A stretch of DNA of 64,000 nt from Flaccisagitta enflata (taxonomy: Eukaryota; Chaetognatha; Sagittoidea; Aphragmophora): the NCBI GenBank assembly GCA_965153355.1, contig OZ231128.1, forward strand, positions 23,250,001 to 23,314,000, read 5' to 3'. This document shows positions 40,135 through 50,943 of this stretch, piece by piece (within the stretch, counting starts at the first letter, position 1; each line of letters begins with the position of its first letter). The notes beneath the pieces were generated by a model that was given only the letters and a program-made list of their open reading frames with translations, was not told the DNA's origin and did not search any database. Both the position numbers and the translations under genes were made by a program.

Positions 40135-40463
40135 CAGGGGTGTATAAAGTTGAGTATTCCCCCCCCCCGGTGGGGGGGGGAATAAAATCAAAAGGTTTGG
40201 ATAAGGGGAAGAAAATCAAAAGTTTGAAAAAAAGAAAAAAGAAAATTTTTGAAGATCTAACACTTTTGGTAGTACCAAAAGGTAAAATACAATTACTACA
40301 ACTTAATTTACCACTATCTAAACCTAAAATATACTGTTTTATAGCTTTTAGGAGAAGAAAAACAAAGATTTTGTAACGCAACGCGACGCATCGCGGGGAA
40401 GAAAATCAAAGGCAGGGGGGGGAATTAAATCAAAAGCCGCTCAACTATATACACCCCTGCAAG
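40135..40463 (+). mobile_element. Family C element, best full copy, with duplicated TTAAACG
   Basis: Ends CAGGGGTGTATAAAGTTGAG and CTCAACTATATACACCCCTG are inverted repeats. TTAAACG borders the element at 40128-40134 and 40464-40470, a likely target duplication. Inside are a C-run/G-run hairpin and AACGCGACGCATCGCGG. It inserted at the tail of the chimeric element before it. Confidence 0.85.
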
Positions 40464-40548
40464 TTAAACGTGTCCGAGGAGAAAAATAAGTTCCTACTTG
40501 TCCCCGCCTCGAAAATTCACGTGATAATGATAATTTAAAAGTATAAAA

Positions 40549-41888
40549 GGTATCCAAAAAAGGGCAATCAGAATAATATCTAAATCACATTGGCTTGCAC
40601 ATAGTGAACCTCGCATGAAAAAACTTAAACTACTTAAGCTACCTGAGCAGCACAGACATCAATGTCTTAGCCTCATGTATAATATGACCAAAGGCATTGG
40701 GCCCAAAATTTATGACTATCAGCAGCGCCTCTATTCAGATAACACTAACCACAACCTAAGATCAGTGAGCCATCACCCTAATAATATCAAACTGCAGCCT
40801 CTTTCCTCCATTGGTAACAAACGTTCTTTTCCTTGCCTCGCACCATCCTTTTGGAACGACCTCCCAGATAAGCTTAAACAAATAGACACAAGGAAACGCT
40901 TTAAAAATGAGACCAAAGAGTATCTGCTTAGAAACTACTCTCAAACTTGTGTCTGCACTAATCCTCTTTGTACTGATAGGAAATTTCATTAATTTTTCAT
41001 TTCGCCCCCTAATGACAAATTTACCAATTGCATTCCCAACCATGTACAAAACTTGTTAAATGTCTCCTTACCAGTTCTCTGTCCGCTTATTTGTTTTCTC
41101 CGTTTCATCCGAACAACAGCCTTTGAATCCTGAAAATAAATCCTTCTAGTCCCTCTCAACCTAAAAAACTGAACAAGTTCATCTTAATTACATCAACTCT
41201 GCCCCTATATGCTTCAATTATGACAATATTAAACCAAATAAATCCTCATTACAGGTTATCTCCAAACATACCATAGGATAGGGTGGTTTTAATCCCTCTG
41301 ATTTGAGACATTCTAAATTGCTGGAGATGACCTTAAAATCTTTTATCTTCTGCTTTGATGCTGGAATTTGCCAGTGTCGTTTACTTTACTTTTAATTGAC
41401 TACCATGAATGACTAAACAACAACAAGACTCCTGCTTAAGCACTGGGCCAAGCCAGTGTAGTACAATCTTATAACAACTACCACAAATGATTAAATGCCA
41501 TCAAGACCTCTGCTAGAGCACTGGGTTAAGCCAGTGTTGTATACTCTTACAACGAGCAACCATCAAAGATAAACTGCCAACAAGTCCTTTTCGCGATGCA
41601 CTGGGCACAGCCAGTGTCGCTCATTTGATCTAACTCCAATTATTGACTGCTAATGAGTAATTTTGCTTTGGCACTGTATTAAGGCAGTGTCGTAAACCCT
41701 TTTAAACTCAGTCATCAATAAGTAATTGCCAATAATTCAATCTCCTTTTTCCTACATCATTAATGTTAACTCTAAAAAAACTTGTTTAGCTAATCAGTTT
41801 CATGATAAGTTTTTTTATATGTTAGCTAATCAGTTCAATTATATTTCTTTCTTCAGAAACCTATTTTCAAAAAAAAAAAAAAAAAAAT
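40549..41888 (+). mobile_element. Second 5'-truncated LINE fragment with a hairpin-rich 3' UTR and internal A-run
   Basis: The open frame starts in the classic LINE motif IQKRAIRII at 40552 and runs through LPEQHRHQCLSLMYNM, then FPCLAPSFWNDLPDKLKQ, to a stop at 40992. This is the C-terminal domain found after the RT in non-LTR elements. The sequence differs from the fragment at 35514-36498, so it is another family. The 3' UTR contains five hairpins of the type CACTGG..CCAGTG, spaced 73-84 bp, and reaches an A-run at 41869-41887. A further AATAAA at about 42151 may mark the true end of the element. RT palm and endonuclease are absent. Confidence 0.88.
41355..41690 (+). repeat. Five spaced hairpins in the LINE 3' UTR
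   Basis: Stems CTGG..CCAG near 41360, CACTGG..CCAGTG at 41441, 41519 and 41599, and CACTG..CAGTG at 41672, with variable loops. Confidence 0.85.
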
Positions 41889-43018
41889 TAGATTTGATAA
41901 TTCTAAGTACAAACTGACTGACCATGCGTGGGTGCTTATTGGGGCACTCGTAAATTAAGTAACAACAATCTTTGGCTTGGGCGTGCATTTTGATAAATTA
42001 GAACCCTGAGTGACAATCACTTATTTAGCAGTGGATTTTTTGGCTGTAAAAGTCGTCTTGATAGAGTTGGTACCCATTCCCATTTTAGTCATCTAAATGC
42101 ATGTACACGTGGGTCCATTCCCCTTGGTCGATTCCCTAGATATTGAATAAAACTGAATGAAATTGTAATTGAAAGAAATTTGAAGGAATTTTAATGGATG
42201 TTAAAAACTACAAAAATCTATCTCATCTATGCACGCTCATGCCCTCTTGGTGGGGCATGGACTTGCTGGTCTCCTACAGTCTGCTTCATGCATCTGTAGC
42301 AGTCTAGTCAGTCCTTACCCCCGTTTGAAACACCAAGACACTTTAAATAACCAAACTCTCCCCTTCCTCCTCCTAGACTTGTTCTCCCAACAGCCTAGTT
42401 CAATTCCAATGCAATCCACCATGATGATATCCAAGTCACATGCGTCCTTCGTCTACAATTTATATCAAGTCTGCGTTCAGGCTGTTGGGAGGTGGACGAT
42501 GGGACGGAGGACTCGCCACAAGAAACTCAGATATCAACACTCAATGTCTTAGTCAATAACCTTAACCAAACTATTTCTTAGCTGGTTCACATCGTCTCAA
42601 GCTTCCAACATTACATTTGGATTTTCTTGTCTTCTAATCATGCTGTAATTCGATTATCGCTAATTCCCATGATCTCATAACTGCTCTATGTAGGATTTTT
42701 GGCTTATTTGTGATCCATCCGGAAAGATAATTGATGTCAATTGTTATCGCGTAGAGTAGATACCCGGAGAAATACATTTCATTTCATTTCATTTCATTTC
42801 ATTTCATTTCACATTGCGACTCTCTGTCATAAAAACCCAGTACTGCCAAAAATAGCTTCAAGTGCCGGTTTGCAGCCGGCTAGAATGCCGGTTAGAGTGT
42901 TGGTTTCTAGGGCCTGTTTCTACTAATCTGTATGTCTCCATCTTTGTCTCAATCAGGGTCTTGGGGAAGGGATTGGGGTCACCCCCATCTGAGATAGGGG
43001 GCCCCTGAGATATGAAAA
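41889..43018. other. Probable LINE tail remnants and an unassigned stretch
   Basis: TTGAATAAAACTGAATGAAA at about 42146 looks like a LINE 3' end. CCCGGAGAAATA followed by (CATTT)n at 42774-42811 looks like another. The 107-aa frame at 42229-42552 has no recognisable domain. Confidence 0.4.
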
Positions 43019-43226
43019 AACAAGGCCGGATACACGGCTACCCAAGTCGCGTGCAGGTGGGCAGGGGCACTGATGAAATTGACCAACCAAGAAGTTGGGC
43101 AGGAGCAGCAACCTCAAAACCGCCCGCAAACGCCAAAAAAGCTAAGCGTGACAGACCGACTGACCGACGGACGGACCGACGGACGGACAGAGCAGGTTGT
43201 AGAGTCGCATGCACGCGACTAAAAAA
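43019..43226 (-). mobile_element. Family A element, full length
   Basis: AACAAGGCCGGATACACGGC, third arm AGTCGCGTGC, GACGGACC core, hairpin AGTCGCATGCACGCGACT. Confidence 0.9.
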
Positions 43227-43466
43227 GGAAAAAAGAAAAGCACCTGAACTAATTTCTAAGCAGTGATTTGACAATTCAAAACTGAAAATATGGCAAAGAA
43301 AGGGGGGGGGGGGCAGTGGGGCACTACCTGATTTTGTTATTTTCTTCGCCTTTTTGCTTGTCCCTCGAACTACACATCATGTGTGAATAATTGCCATATA
43401 TTCCTTTCCACGGCGACCACCTTAAATTCTTACATTTTCATCTTTTCCTCTTTTCTCCCATCCCAT

Positions 43467-43634
43467 GAGGGAGTGAGCAAAGTGACTGAGCGAGCTCGTG
43501 AATGGAGCTAGCGAGTGAAACAAGCAATAGTGGCTGTGGAGCGCGTGGGCAGAGTGATCGGTGCGAGGAAACAAACAGAGTGAGCGATCGAGTGGCGCGT
43601 TTCAAAAACGCGATTGTCCTTACCTAGAAACACG
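43467..43634 (+). mobile_element. Family E fragment (GAGTGAGC-rich)
   Basis: GAGGGAGTGAGCAAAGTGAC and GAGCGATCGAGTGGC blocks, then AAAAACGCGATTGTCC and CTAGAAACACG. The left terminus is missing. Confidence 0.65.
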
Positions 43635-43769
43635 TCCTCTGAGCCGATTAGAGTGCCGTTTCAAAGCCAGTTGAGTGGCGGCGTCAAAGCCCAGAAATGG
43701 TGATTTATGACAGCGTGACGATAAAAGGGACAAAGATGAGACTGACGGCCGCGTCACGATCAAAAACAG

Positions 43770-43915
43770 GGTGGTGGTGGGGGTGGTGAGTGCGTGGTTG
43801 TGGGGATGGTGACTGCGGGGTGGTCGGAATGGCAACTGCGGGGTTGTCAGGTTGGTGACCACGGGTAGGTGGGAATAGTGACCGCAGGGTGGTGGGCATG
43901 GTGACTGGGAGTTGA
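43770..43915 (+). repeat. GGTGACTGCGGGGTGGT-type minisatellite
   Basis: About five degenerate units of 27-30 bp. Confidence 0.75.
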
Positions 43916-44061
43916 TAGTGATAGTATATCTACGAGGTGATAGGGATAGTAACTCCTCCATTACTCTGCCCCCTAACCCCCTTCCACGCCCCTCCCCCTC
44001 CCGATCCCTGTCACCCAAAACTTACCTAACGTCAAACAGACCTTTCAACTGGTGGAAGGAC

Positions 44062-44100
44062 ACACCCTCTTATAGAGAATTGGGGGCACATCTTAAAATA
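44062..44100 (-). mobile_element. Family A hairpin-end remnant
   Basis: ACACCCTCTTATAGAGAATT then GGGGGCACATCTTAAAA resembles the GATGC-type terminus. Confidence 0.4.
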
Positions 44101-44118
44101 ACATTTCCTTAATTGCTA

Positions 44119-44828
44119 CAGTACGATGGGAGCAATGACGACCTAGACTGGAGGATAGATTTTTTGTATCCTAATTTTATTTGTATCATAAAATATTTAC
44201 AATCTAGGCTAAGTAAAGTTTATTCTATTGAGTGAAGGCATTTGCGTCTCCTAAACTTCAACTTGTGACTTGTATAGTATTGTATTGTATTTTATTGTAT
44301 TCGGTAAGAGCAGCAAGTTAAAGTAGAATAACGATAACAAAAAACGCTGACAGTCACCATGGCATGCTCTAAAAAATCCAAAGATTTGTTTCCATTGTTG
44401 ACCTCATCAAGACTTCATTTTTAAAGATTCTAAACCATTTCATTATATCGGGCAAAATTTTTTATATAATTTGAAAAAGAAAATCAGCTCAATCGGACTC
44501 TTTTTGTAGGTTTTACGGATAATTTTAATTTTCAAAAATTATGCAAATTGATTTTTGGGCAAAACCTAAAATGGCTATAAAACCTGTAAAAATAGACCAA
44601 TTGAACTGAATAAAATTTTCCACCTGATCTATTGAAATAGGTTAGAACTTTGAAAAATGAAGTCTAGATGAGGTCAAGTCGCAAGTTGAAGTTTGAGAGA
44701 AGCAAACATTTTCACTTAATAAAGCAATCTTCAATTAGCTTAGATCTCAAATATTTTGTGATATGAATAAAATTAGGATACCTAAAATCTACCCTCCAGT
44801 CTAGGTCGTCATTGCTCCCATCGTACTG
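44119..44828 (+). mobile_element. 710-bp MITE with TA duplication, carrying a LINE fragment
   Basis: CAGTACGATGGGAGCAATGA with CGACCTAGACTGGAGG forms arms of about 45 bp, mirrored at 44784-44828. TA flanks both ends (44117-44118, 44829-44830). A LINE 3'-UTR fragment lies inside. Confidence 0.88.
44271..44400 (-). mobile_element. LINE 3'-UTR fragment nested in a MITE
   Basis: The ATTGT-type tail and the stretch ending ATTTGTTTCCATTG match the 3' UTR of the LINE at 35514-36498 (compare 35514-35680). Only the 3' end is present. It sits inside the inverted-repeat element 44119-44828. Confidence 0.65.
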
Positions 44829-44830
44829 TA

Positions 44831-45860
44831 CCGAGATGGAAATTCTCCCCGTGTTTGACAACAAGGCCTTTTAGAATGGACATTGATTATCGGGAAGAAA
44901 TTATACACTGGTACATTAATAAACGGTGTACAGTCTACAGACCAATAGAGCGCATATACTGTCTTGGCGGAGAAAATCTTCCGGCACGTTGACATGCATA
45001 TTTCAGGTTAGAATCAACCAATCATAAAAAAACGGTGAGGCAATTAAAACCCTTCAGATTTGCAAGGTACTACCCAAACCGCATCCCACTAGCTCTATGC
45101 GTTGAAACGTTATTCAAATTTGATTGAAATACTTCAATTTCGCTTTTGCCATAACTACACCATCATCCGAGGATATTACTTAACTTTATTAATTATTTCT
45201 AAACGGAATGAGCTTGACAGATGCGGTGTGCGCTACCTGCTTGCAAATTTGAAGGCCTTCAATTATGTCACCAATTTTTCTATGATTTGATGAGTCCTTG
45301 TTAAGCTGTAAGTCTAAATGTTCCGAAAGAAGAGGGAAAGAAAATCGCAAAAAAAAAAAAAAAATCTCGAAAGCCTTCACTCCAGAGAACCTCAAGAAGC
45401 TCTACAAATCGCTTCCCCATCAAATGGCGGCGCTGATTCAGTCAGAGGGAACTCCCACTAATTATTGACGGATTTGTAACTGATTTTTATTTATCTTAAC
45501 GCCACTGAATACATTTTTGTAATAGGTCGGAAGATCTTTGCCGCCTAGACAGTACAATTTATACATATAAATGGAATAAGTGGATAATGGAAAGAGGTAG
45601 GCCAAGGTGTAAACAACTACGACAGCTGCTAAAAGCGTTAATATGACAATCGAGATGAAAGAGGTCCCCGACTGAGTTGAGGCTCACGATAACGACAATT
45701 GATACGCGTTTTTTGTTCCATTTACTCCGCTGACAAGTGACAACGATGGAAAAACTATCAAGGTATGCAGATAAATCTCCGCTGGTTCTATAGTCTGAAT
45801 TAACATTGAAGGAGCACTGCTCCTAGGCAAAGGACATGTGCTCAATCTGGGATCCGCAGC
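44831..45860. other. Intergenic DNA, nothing recognised
   Basis: No supported gene or repeat. Confidence 0.5.
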
Positions 45861-45933
45861 TGACCGACCGACGGACGGACCGACGGACCGACCGAAAAGT
45901 GGCTTATAGAGTCGCGTAGCACGCGACTAAAAA
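45861..45933 (-). mobile_element. Family A element, hairpin half only
   Basis: GACCGACGGACGGACC core and hairpin AGTCGCGTAGCACGCGACT plus A's; the opposite end is missing. Confidence 0.8.
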
Positions 45934-46130
45934 CATTCAAAGAAGACTACTTGGCCTTATTTTTTTTCTCTTGACTTTTTCGCAGTGCTTCTTCCAAGTT
46001 GATCTAGAATATAAAGCCAGTCCAGCAGTGTAGATTTACCAATAAGGGCGGCTAATCACCGTAGGAAAAAAGTCGTAAATGCTGCTCGAGAAAATGAGAG
46101 AGGAAAAGAGAGTGGGAGAGAAAAAAAAGA

Positions 46131-46351
<221 letters not shown>

Positions 46352-46439
46352 GACCAAGAGAGGGAGAGACTTCAACTAACTCGATTCCGCTTTTTTGGAA
46401 AAAATGCGAAAAATGCGAAAAATTAAAAAAAGATTTTAA

Positions 46440-46677
46440 AAATCATAGCTCAAAAATTATCGATCGCACAGAATTCTGCTTGGCATCATCTGAAAGTGGA
46501 GAATTAGCTCTTTCTTAGCTATCAATTTCATGCGTAGTTCCATTCTGCCCCCAAAATGTATCAACTTTCTCAAACGCTTCATAAAACAAAGGGAAATTCG
46601 TTTTTCTCTGCAGGACTCAAAAAGACCGAAGGGACTTCGTCTCTTCGACTTTTTTTTCAAATCAGAACACCCTGTTA
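46440..46677 (+). mobile_element. MITE end remnant
   Basis: The segment closes with CAGAACACCCTGTTA, a CAGGGTGT-type terminus followed by TTA. No matching left end was found. Confidence 0.35.
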
Positions 46678-46854
46678 GAGACATAACAAGGGGAAATGAA
46701 CCCGAACATGTGTCAAAAGAGTTCCTATGTTGACGCGACGTTTGATATCAATCCTACCTTCTCGTTTAATTGTCCATTCGCCGACGTTGATGACCAGGCA
46801 TAATGTGGGTAGAATAATAGTCGCCCTTCAACCATTGCTTGCTTGCTTGCTCTG

Positions 46855-47105
46855 TTTTAGTTGCGGACACGCAAATCTATCAGAGGCTTTGTCCGTCCGT
46901 CTGTCTATCTGTCCATCTGTCTGATCATCTGTCCCTCAATCTGACCGTCCGTCTATCCGTCCATCCGTCTGTGATGATCGAGTTGAAAGTGTGAAAATGA
47001 GCATTTTTGATACTGTAGTCAGTGTGTTTAGGGTGAGCGAGGGTGTGGATGGGGGCTACGTGCCTCTGCCCACCAGTGCGCAACGATGACCCTGCGTCAC
47101 TTGCT
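46855..47105 (+). mobile_element. Family A element, TTGCG subfamily
   Basis: TTTTAGTTGCGGACACGCAAAT, GTCC/GTCT core, CTCTGCCCACC, third arm GTGCGCAAC. The end is degraded. Confidence 0.75.
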
Positions 47106-47408
47106 ATTTTTTTTTCGTTTTCTACTACCGTATGTTGACTACTTGCGCCCATGCAGCTTTTTTTGGTAGCTTGCTGAGCGACTCTTCATGAGTGGGGGGC
47201 TTTTCGTCTGTCGAGTCTCCTCAAGTTACTATGTCTGTCGGTCGTTCCGTCGGTCTGGCCGTCTGTCACCAAAGTTGATTTTCACGTCATTGCGGGTCCC
47301 AAAAGTCAAATCCAAGTTCCTTTTAGCTGTTTGAAGTGTCTATTGTTCACTCTTTCTCGTTCGTCAGGAATTTTGTATGAAAATGCGAAGGCTTCACGTT
47401 TGGTTGGG

Positions 47409-47558
47409 TTTTTCTCGCGGACACGCGACTCTACACCATGCCGTGTCGGTCGGTCGGTCGGTTCGTCCGTCAGAAACATTTCTGAATTAAGAGCGGTTTT
47501 TGCATTACGGCTCCTGTCCAACCGTCCGCGACTGTCTTGCCGTGTAATCGGCCTTGTT
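47409..47558 (+). mobile_element. Family A element
   Basis: TTTTT, CTCGCGGACACGCGACTC, GGTCGGTC core, third arm GTCCGCGACT, end ATCGGCCTTGTT. A partial second end (CCCGCGCGCGAC..GTGTATCC) follows at about 47612-47670. Confidence 0.85.
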
Positions 47559-48118
47559 GCAATACTGCTCGTACCCCGATGATTGGTACGCCTCTTTTAT
47601 CATTACCCTGCGTACCCGCGCGCGACATGTGTAAAGAAGAGGGCCGCGCCTTGGGCAGCTGTGTATCCAAGAGTTAGGTAGAAAATCAAATTCTCTCAGA
47701 TCATCTAACATTCATGGACAATTTCAAAAAGCGCCCTGCGTCCGACCTCATGGCGACGATAAAAAGTCCCTGTCTCTACACAAAGGTTTCCAACTGTTTT
47801 ACCCACAGTGACTATTGTGAAGCGAAACCATCGTTTGGAATGGCTTGATCAATCACTCGCTTCAGGAGTGGTCGATTAAACCACCTACGTCCTGCTTTAA
47901 CTGAATTGCGACTGGTTAGATCGCGTTGGCGGTTGCAGCAGCATCACTTCCGTTCATTAGTTCCTGTACATGCACTGCCCATATTCGACGGACAGTTAAC
48001 CAAACAGACAAAGCAACAGATAGACATATATGGCCGATAATATCAAATCCCATTTTTATCCCCTTTAGAATGAGAACGAATTAGAATAGAAAATGATAAA
48101 AGATAGAAAAGGAAAAAA

Positions 48119-48228
<110 letters not shown>

Positions 48229-48304
48229 CCACGGGTATCAATTAAAGTCAATGGCGAGGACAATCCCAACGGGCGAATTAACGCGAAAGGATAGAACGAC
48301 CTGA

Positions 48305-48520
48305 GGGCGTGTTTCTATTGAAGATGAGAAACGCGTTTGTTCCCGCCAAATGAGTTTACAGCATATTCAGAATTTTCAACTGTTCCAGAGGGGAGTGAGC
48401 AAAGTGAGTGAGCGAGCCTGTGAACAAAATGAGTGAGTGGACTGAGCGGGGCGAGCGAACAAAAGTAGCGAGCGACCGAGTGGCCCTTTCAAAATGCGAT
48501 TGTCGTTGACTAGAAACAGG
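48305..48520 (+). mobile_element. Family E element
   Basis: GGGCGTGTTTCTATTGAAG at the left and GTTGACTAGAAACAGG at the right form an inverted repeat. The core is rich in GAGTGAGCGAGC. Confidence 0.75.
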
Positions 48521-48795
48521 TTCTAAATTGCCACAGTCTGCGCGCGTGTATTTGCAGTGTGCACTCATAGACGCAATGTTGCAAAGACTTCAACTTCGAC
48601 GCGATGTCCATATGTCCGTTATTGCAAAATCCAGGTGGTATTTTGCGCCAGGATGTTTACTTGTGGTCTCAAACTCATATGGATGTAGGGGACGCCACAC
48701 ACATGGACGTGGTAAATGTCGATCTTGAAATTCCAGTAAGTCATGAATTTTGAATAAAAAAATTAGAAATCTCTTTGAAAACCAGCGTTTAAAAA

Positions 48796-49116
48796 AACAA
48801 GCCCGACCGGGCAACGATGCGTCCGGACTGTGTCTCTGCGTGTATTGAACATGTGACATGAATAGAGAGACAGATGGACGAACTGACAGATGGACGAACT
48901 GACAGATGAACGACTGAGTATTAATGGAGGCTCTCAATGTTTGTCGATCATTTGATTCAGTATAGGATCTCACCGAGGCCTAAAACAGCCGAAAAACGCG
49001 ATTTCCAAGAAAGCGTAACGGACGGACCGACCGACCGACAGACCGACCGACGGACGGACGGACGGACGGACGGACGGACAGACCCTCTTATAGAGATGCG
49101 AGGACGCATCTAAAAA
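48796..49116 (-). mobile_element. Family A element, GATGC subfamily
   Basis: AACAAGCCCGACCGGGC, third arm GATGCGTCC (48816-48824), GACAGATGGACGAACT units, (GACG)n core, CTCTTATAG, hairpin AGATGCGAGGACGCATCT (49094-49111), A's. The third arm is exactly complementary to GGACGCATC of the hairpin. Confidence 0.85.
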
Positions 49117-49360
49117 CCTTTAGACAGAAGATCTTTATTCTAAAATGATGTATAAAGTATAATCCCAATTTTTTTTGCAGTTTTTTTTGTTTACATATGT
49201 TGGTATTGACTTTCACTCGGTCTTGAAATGCTAGGCGGATGGGGCCAACTTTAGAGCTCCCTTACATCCTTGCTCAGCCTGCAGCAACAGCAGCTTTGCA
49301 TTGCAGCAATTTGAAAGAGATATCAAGGTAGAACAAATGGCTAAAATATTGTTTTGGATC

Positions 49361-49428
49361 CACTGACCTACGGACCGACCGACAGACCGACGCAGCAACG
49401 TGTAAAGTCGCGTGTTCGTGACTAAAAA
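49361..49428 (-). mobile_element. Family A hairpin-end fragment
   Basis: GGACCGACCGACAGACCGAC and an imperfect hairpin AGTCGCGTGTTCGTGACT. Confidence 0.65.
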
Positions 49429-49674
49429 TTCACGCGTTTGCCGTTGAAATCCTGGCCATCAGGTGAGGATCATCGTTTTAATGTAACATCCTCCAAGTTC
49501 TACGCTTAAACATCAACTACAAGAACTACAAGAACAGCCACCAGTCGAAATTGACGTTGGATTATTGATACTCAAAACACTGAGTCTAACTGACATCGAA
49601 GAAATGTCGAAATGTCAAAATGTCGTTGTCAACACCAAAAACATTTTTCCCGACGTTTTCGGCACCATTGATTC

Positions 49675-49945
49675 TACTTCTTTTCTTTTTGACTCTATTT
49701 CTTTTCTTTTTGGTTCTTTTCCTTTCCTTTTTGTTTTCTGTTTGTTTTCTTTTTGTTTTGTTTTCTGTTTGTTTTCTTTTTCTTTTCTTTTTCTTTTCAT
49801 TTTGATTCTATTTCTTTCCTTTTGATTCTACTTCTTTTCTTTTTGATTCTATTCCTTTTCTTCTTGGTTCTATTTGTTTTCTTTTTGATTCTATCTCTGT
49901 TCTTTGTTTTTTGATTCTATCTCTGTTCTTTCTATTAGTTAGGAC
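49675..49945 (+). repeat. TTCTTTTCTTTTTG-type tract
   Basis: Repeats of TTTTGATTCTATTTC and TTTTTGTTTTC, similar to 54640-54815, which may be a related copy. Confidence 0.8.
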
Positions 49946-50243
49946 CCATGAAGCTTGTAGCGTCCATATCAAAGTCAGAAAAGCAGCCTAGATGTGTTTA
50001 CTGTCTGTTTATTGCAAAAAAAGTGCATATTTAGCTAGGACCAGGCTCCATTGACACAATTAGTGTAAAGGGTGTAACCCGATATTTCCTCTAGTTCGAC
50101 GTCGGTTTCAAGCCGAAAGTCGCTAAATCGAACCTCAACGAGAGCATGCACACGCCAATTTGGCGTTTTCGCCCGTCATTAAGGAGTAATTTCTTCGTTT
50201 CATCGTTGCAATGACAAACTTGTCATTCAACAATGGGCACCCC

Positions 50244-50427
50244 TTTTAGGCGGCGTGAAACGCGAATCTGTACCCTGCTTTGTCTGTTGGTCAGTTGGTC
50301 CCCTTTAAACTTTTTCGGCGGTATTGAGCTCTTTTGAGCTCACTACTCCCTCCAAAATGCCACTGACTTTTTCCACTGCCTCTGCCCACCCGCACGCGAC
50401 TGAGGTTACCGTGTAGCCAGCCTTGTA
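50244..50427 (+). mobile_element. Family A element, decayed hairpin
   Basis: TTTTAGGCGGCGTGAAACGCGAATC, GGTC core, CCTCTGCCCACCC, third arm GCACGCGACT, end CCGTGTAGCCAGCCTTGT. Confidence 0.75.
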
Positions 50428-50525
50428 TCAGTAGCAGGCTGGCGATTAATAGAGGCTTTGTCATACTGTCTGTCTGATCAATCAGTCCATCTATGATATT
50501 CAAGTAAACAAAATTGGATTCAAAA

Positions 50526-50600
50526 CTTTAACCGACAGACTGACCAACCCACGGACCAACAAAGCAGATGTTAAGTCGCGTTGTACACGATTAAAAAGTT
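50526..50600 (-). mobile_element. Family A hairpin-end fragment
   Basis: ACCGACAGACTGACCAACCC and AAGTCGCGTTGTACACGATT. Confidence 0.5.
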
Positions 50601-50632
50601 TAAAAACATGCATTTTCTTTGTGCATGACAAT

Positions 50633-50634
<2 letters not shown>

Positions 50635-50712
<78 letters not shown>
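50635..50712 (+). repeat. (GTT)n microsatellite
   Basis: About 26 GTT units. Confidence 0.97.
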
Positions 50713-50844
50713 CGTCTATGTTGTTCTTATTGATAAATAGACGTGCTAAAATGGAAAATGAAACTTAACATTCACACGCAGCTCTCCTGTTGTGGCAACC
50801 AACTATTAAAAGTTTAAAACACAAAGGATAGTCAAACTGATTTT

Positions 50845-50920
50845 AAGTCGCTTGCATGCGGCTCTGCAACCCGCTTTGACAGTTGCTCGATCCTTAGGTC
50901 AGTTGATGGGTTGCCATTTG
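50845..50920 (+). mobile_element. Family A hairpin-end fragment
   Basis: AAGTCGCTTGCATGCGGCTC, TGCAACCCGCTTTG and a decayed GGTC core. Confidence 0.55.
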
Positions 50921-50943
50921 ATTTTACAGCTTTTATTCTCATA

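Noticed and set aside
42229-42552. 107-aa frame as a possible gene
   Set aside because: No recognisable domain, signal or exon context; it lies between LINE tail-like sequences.
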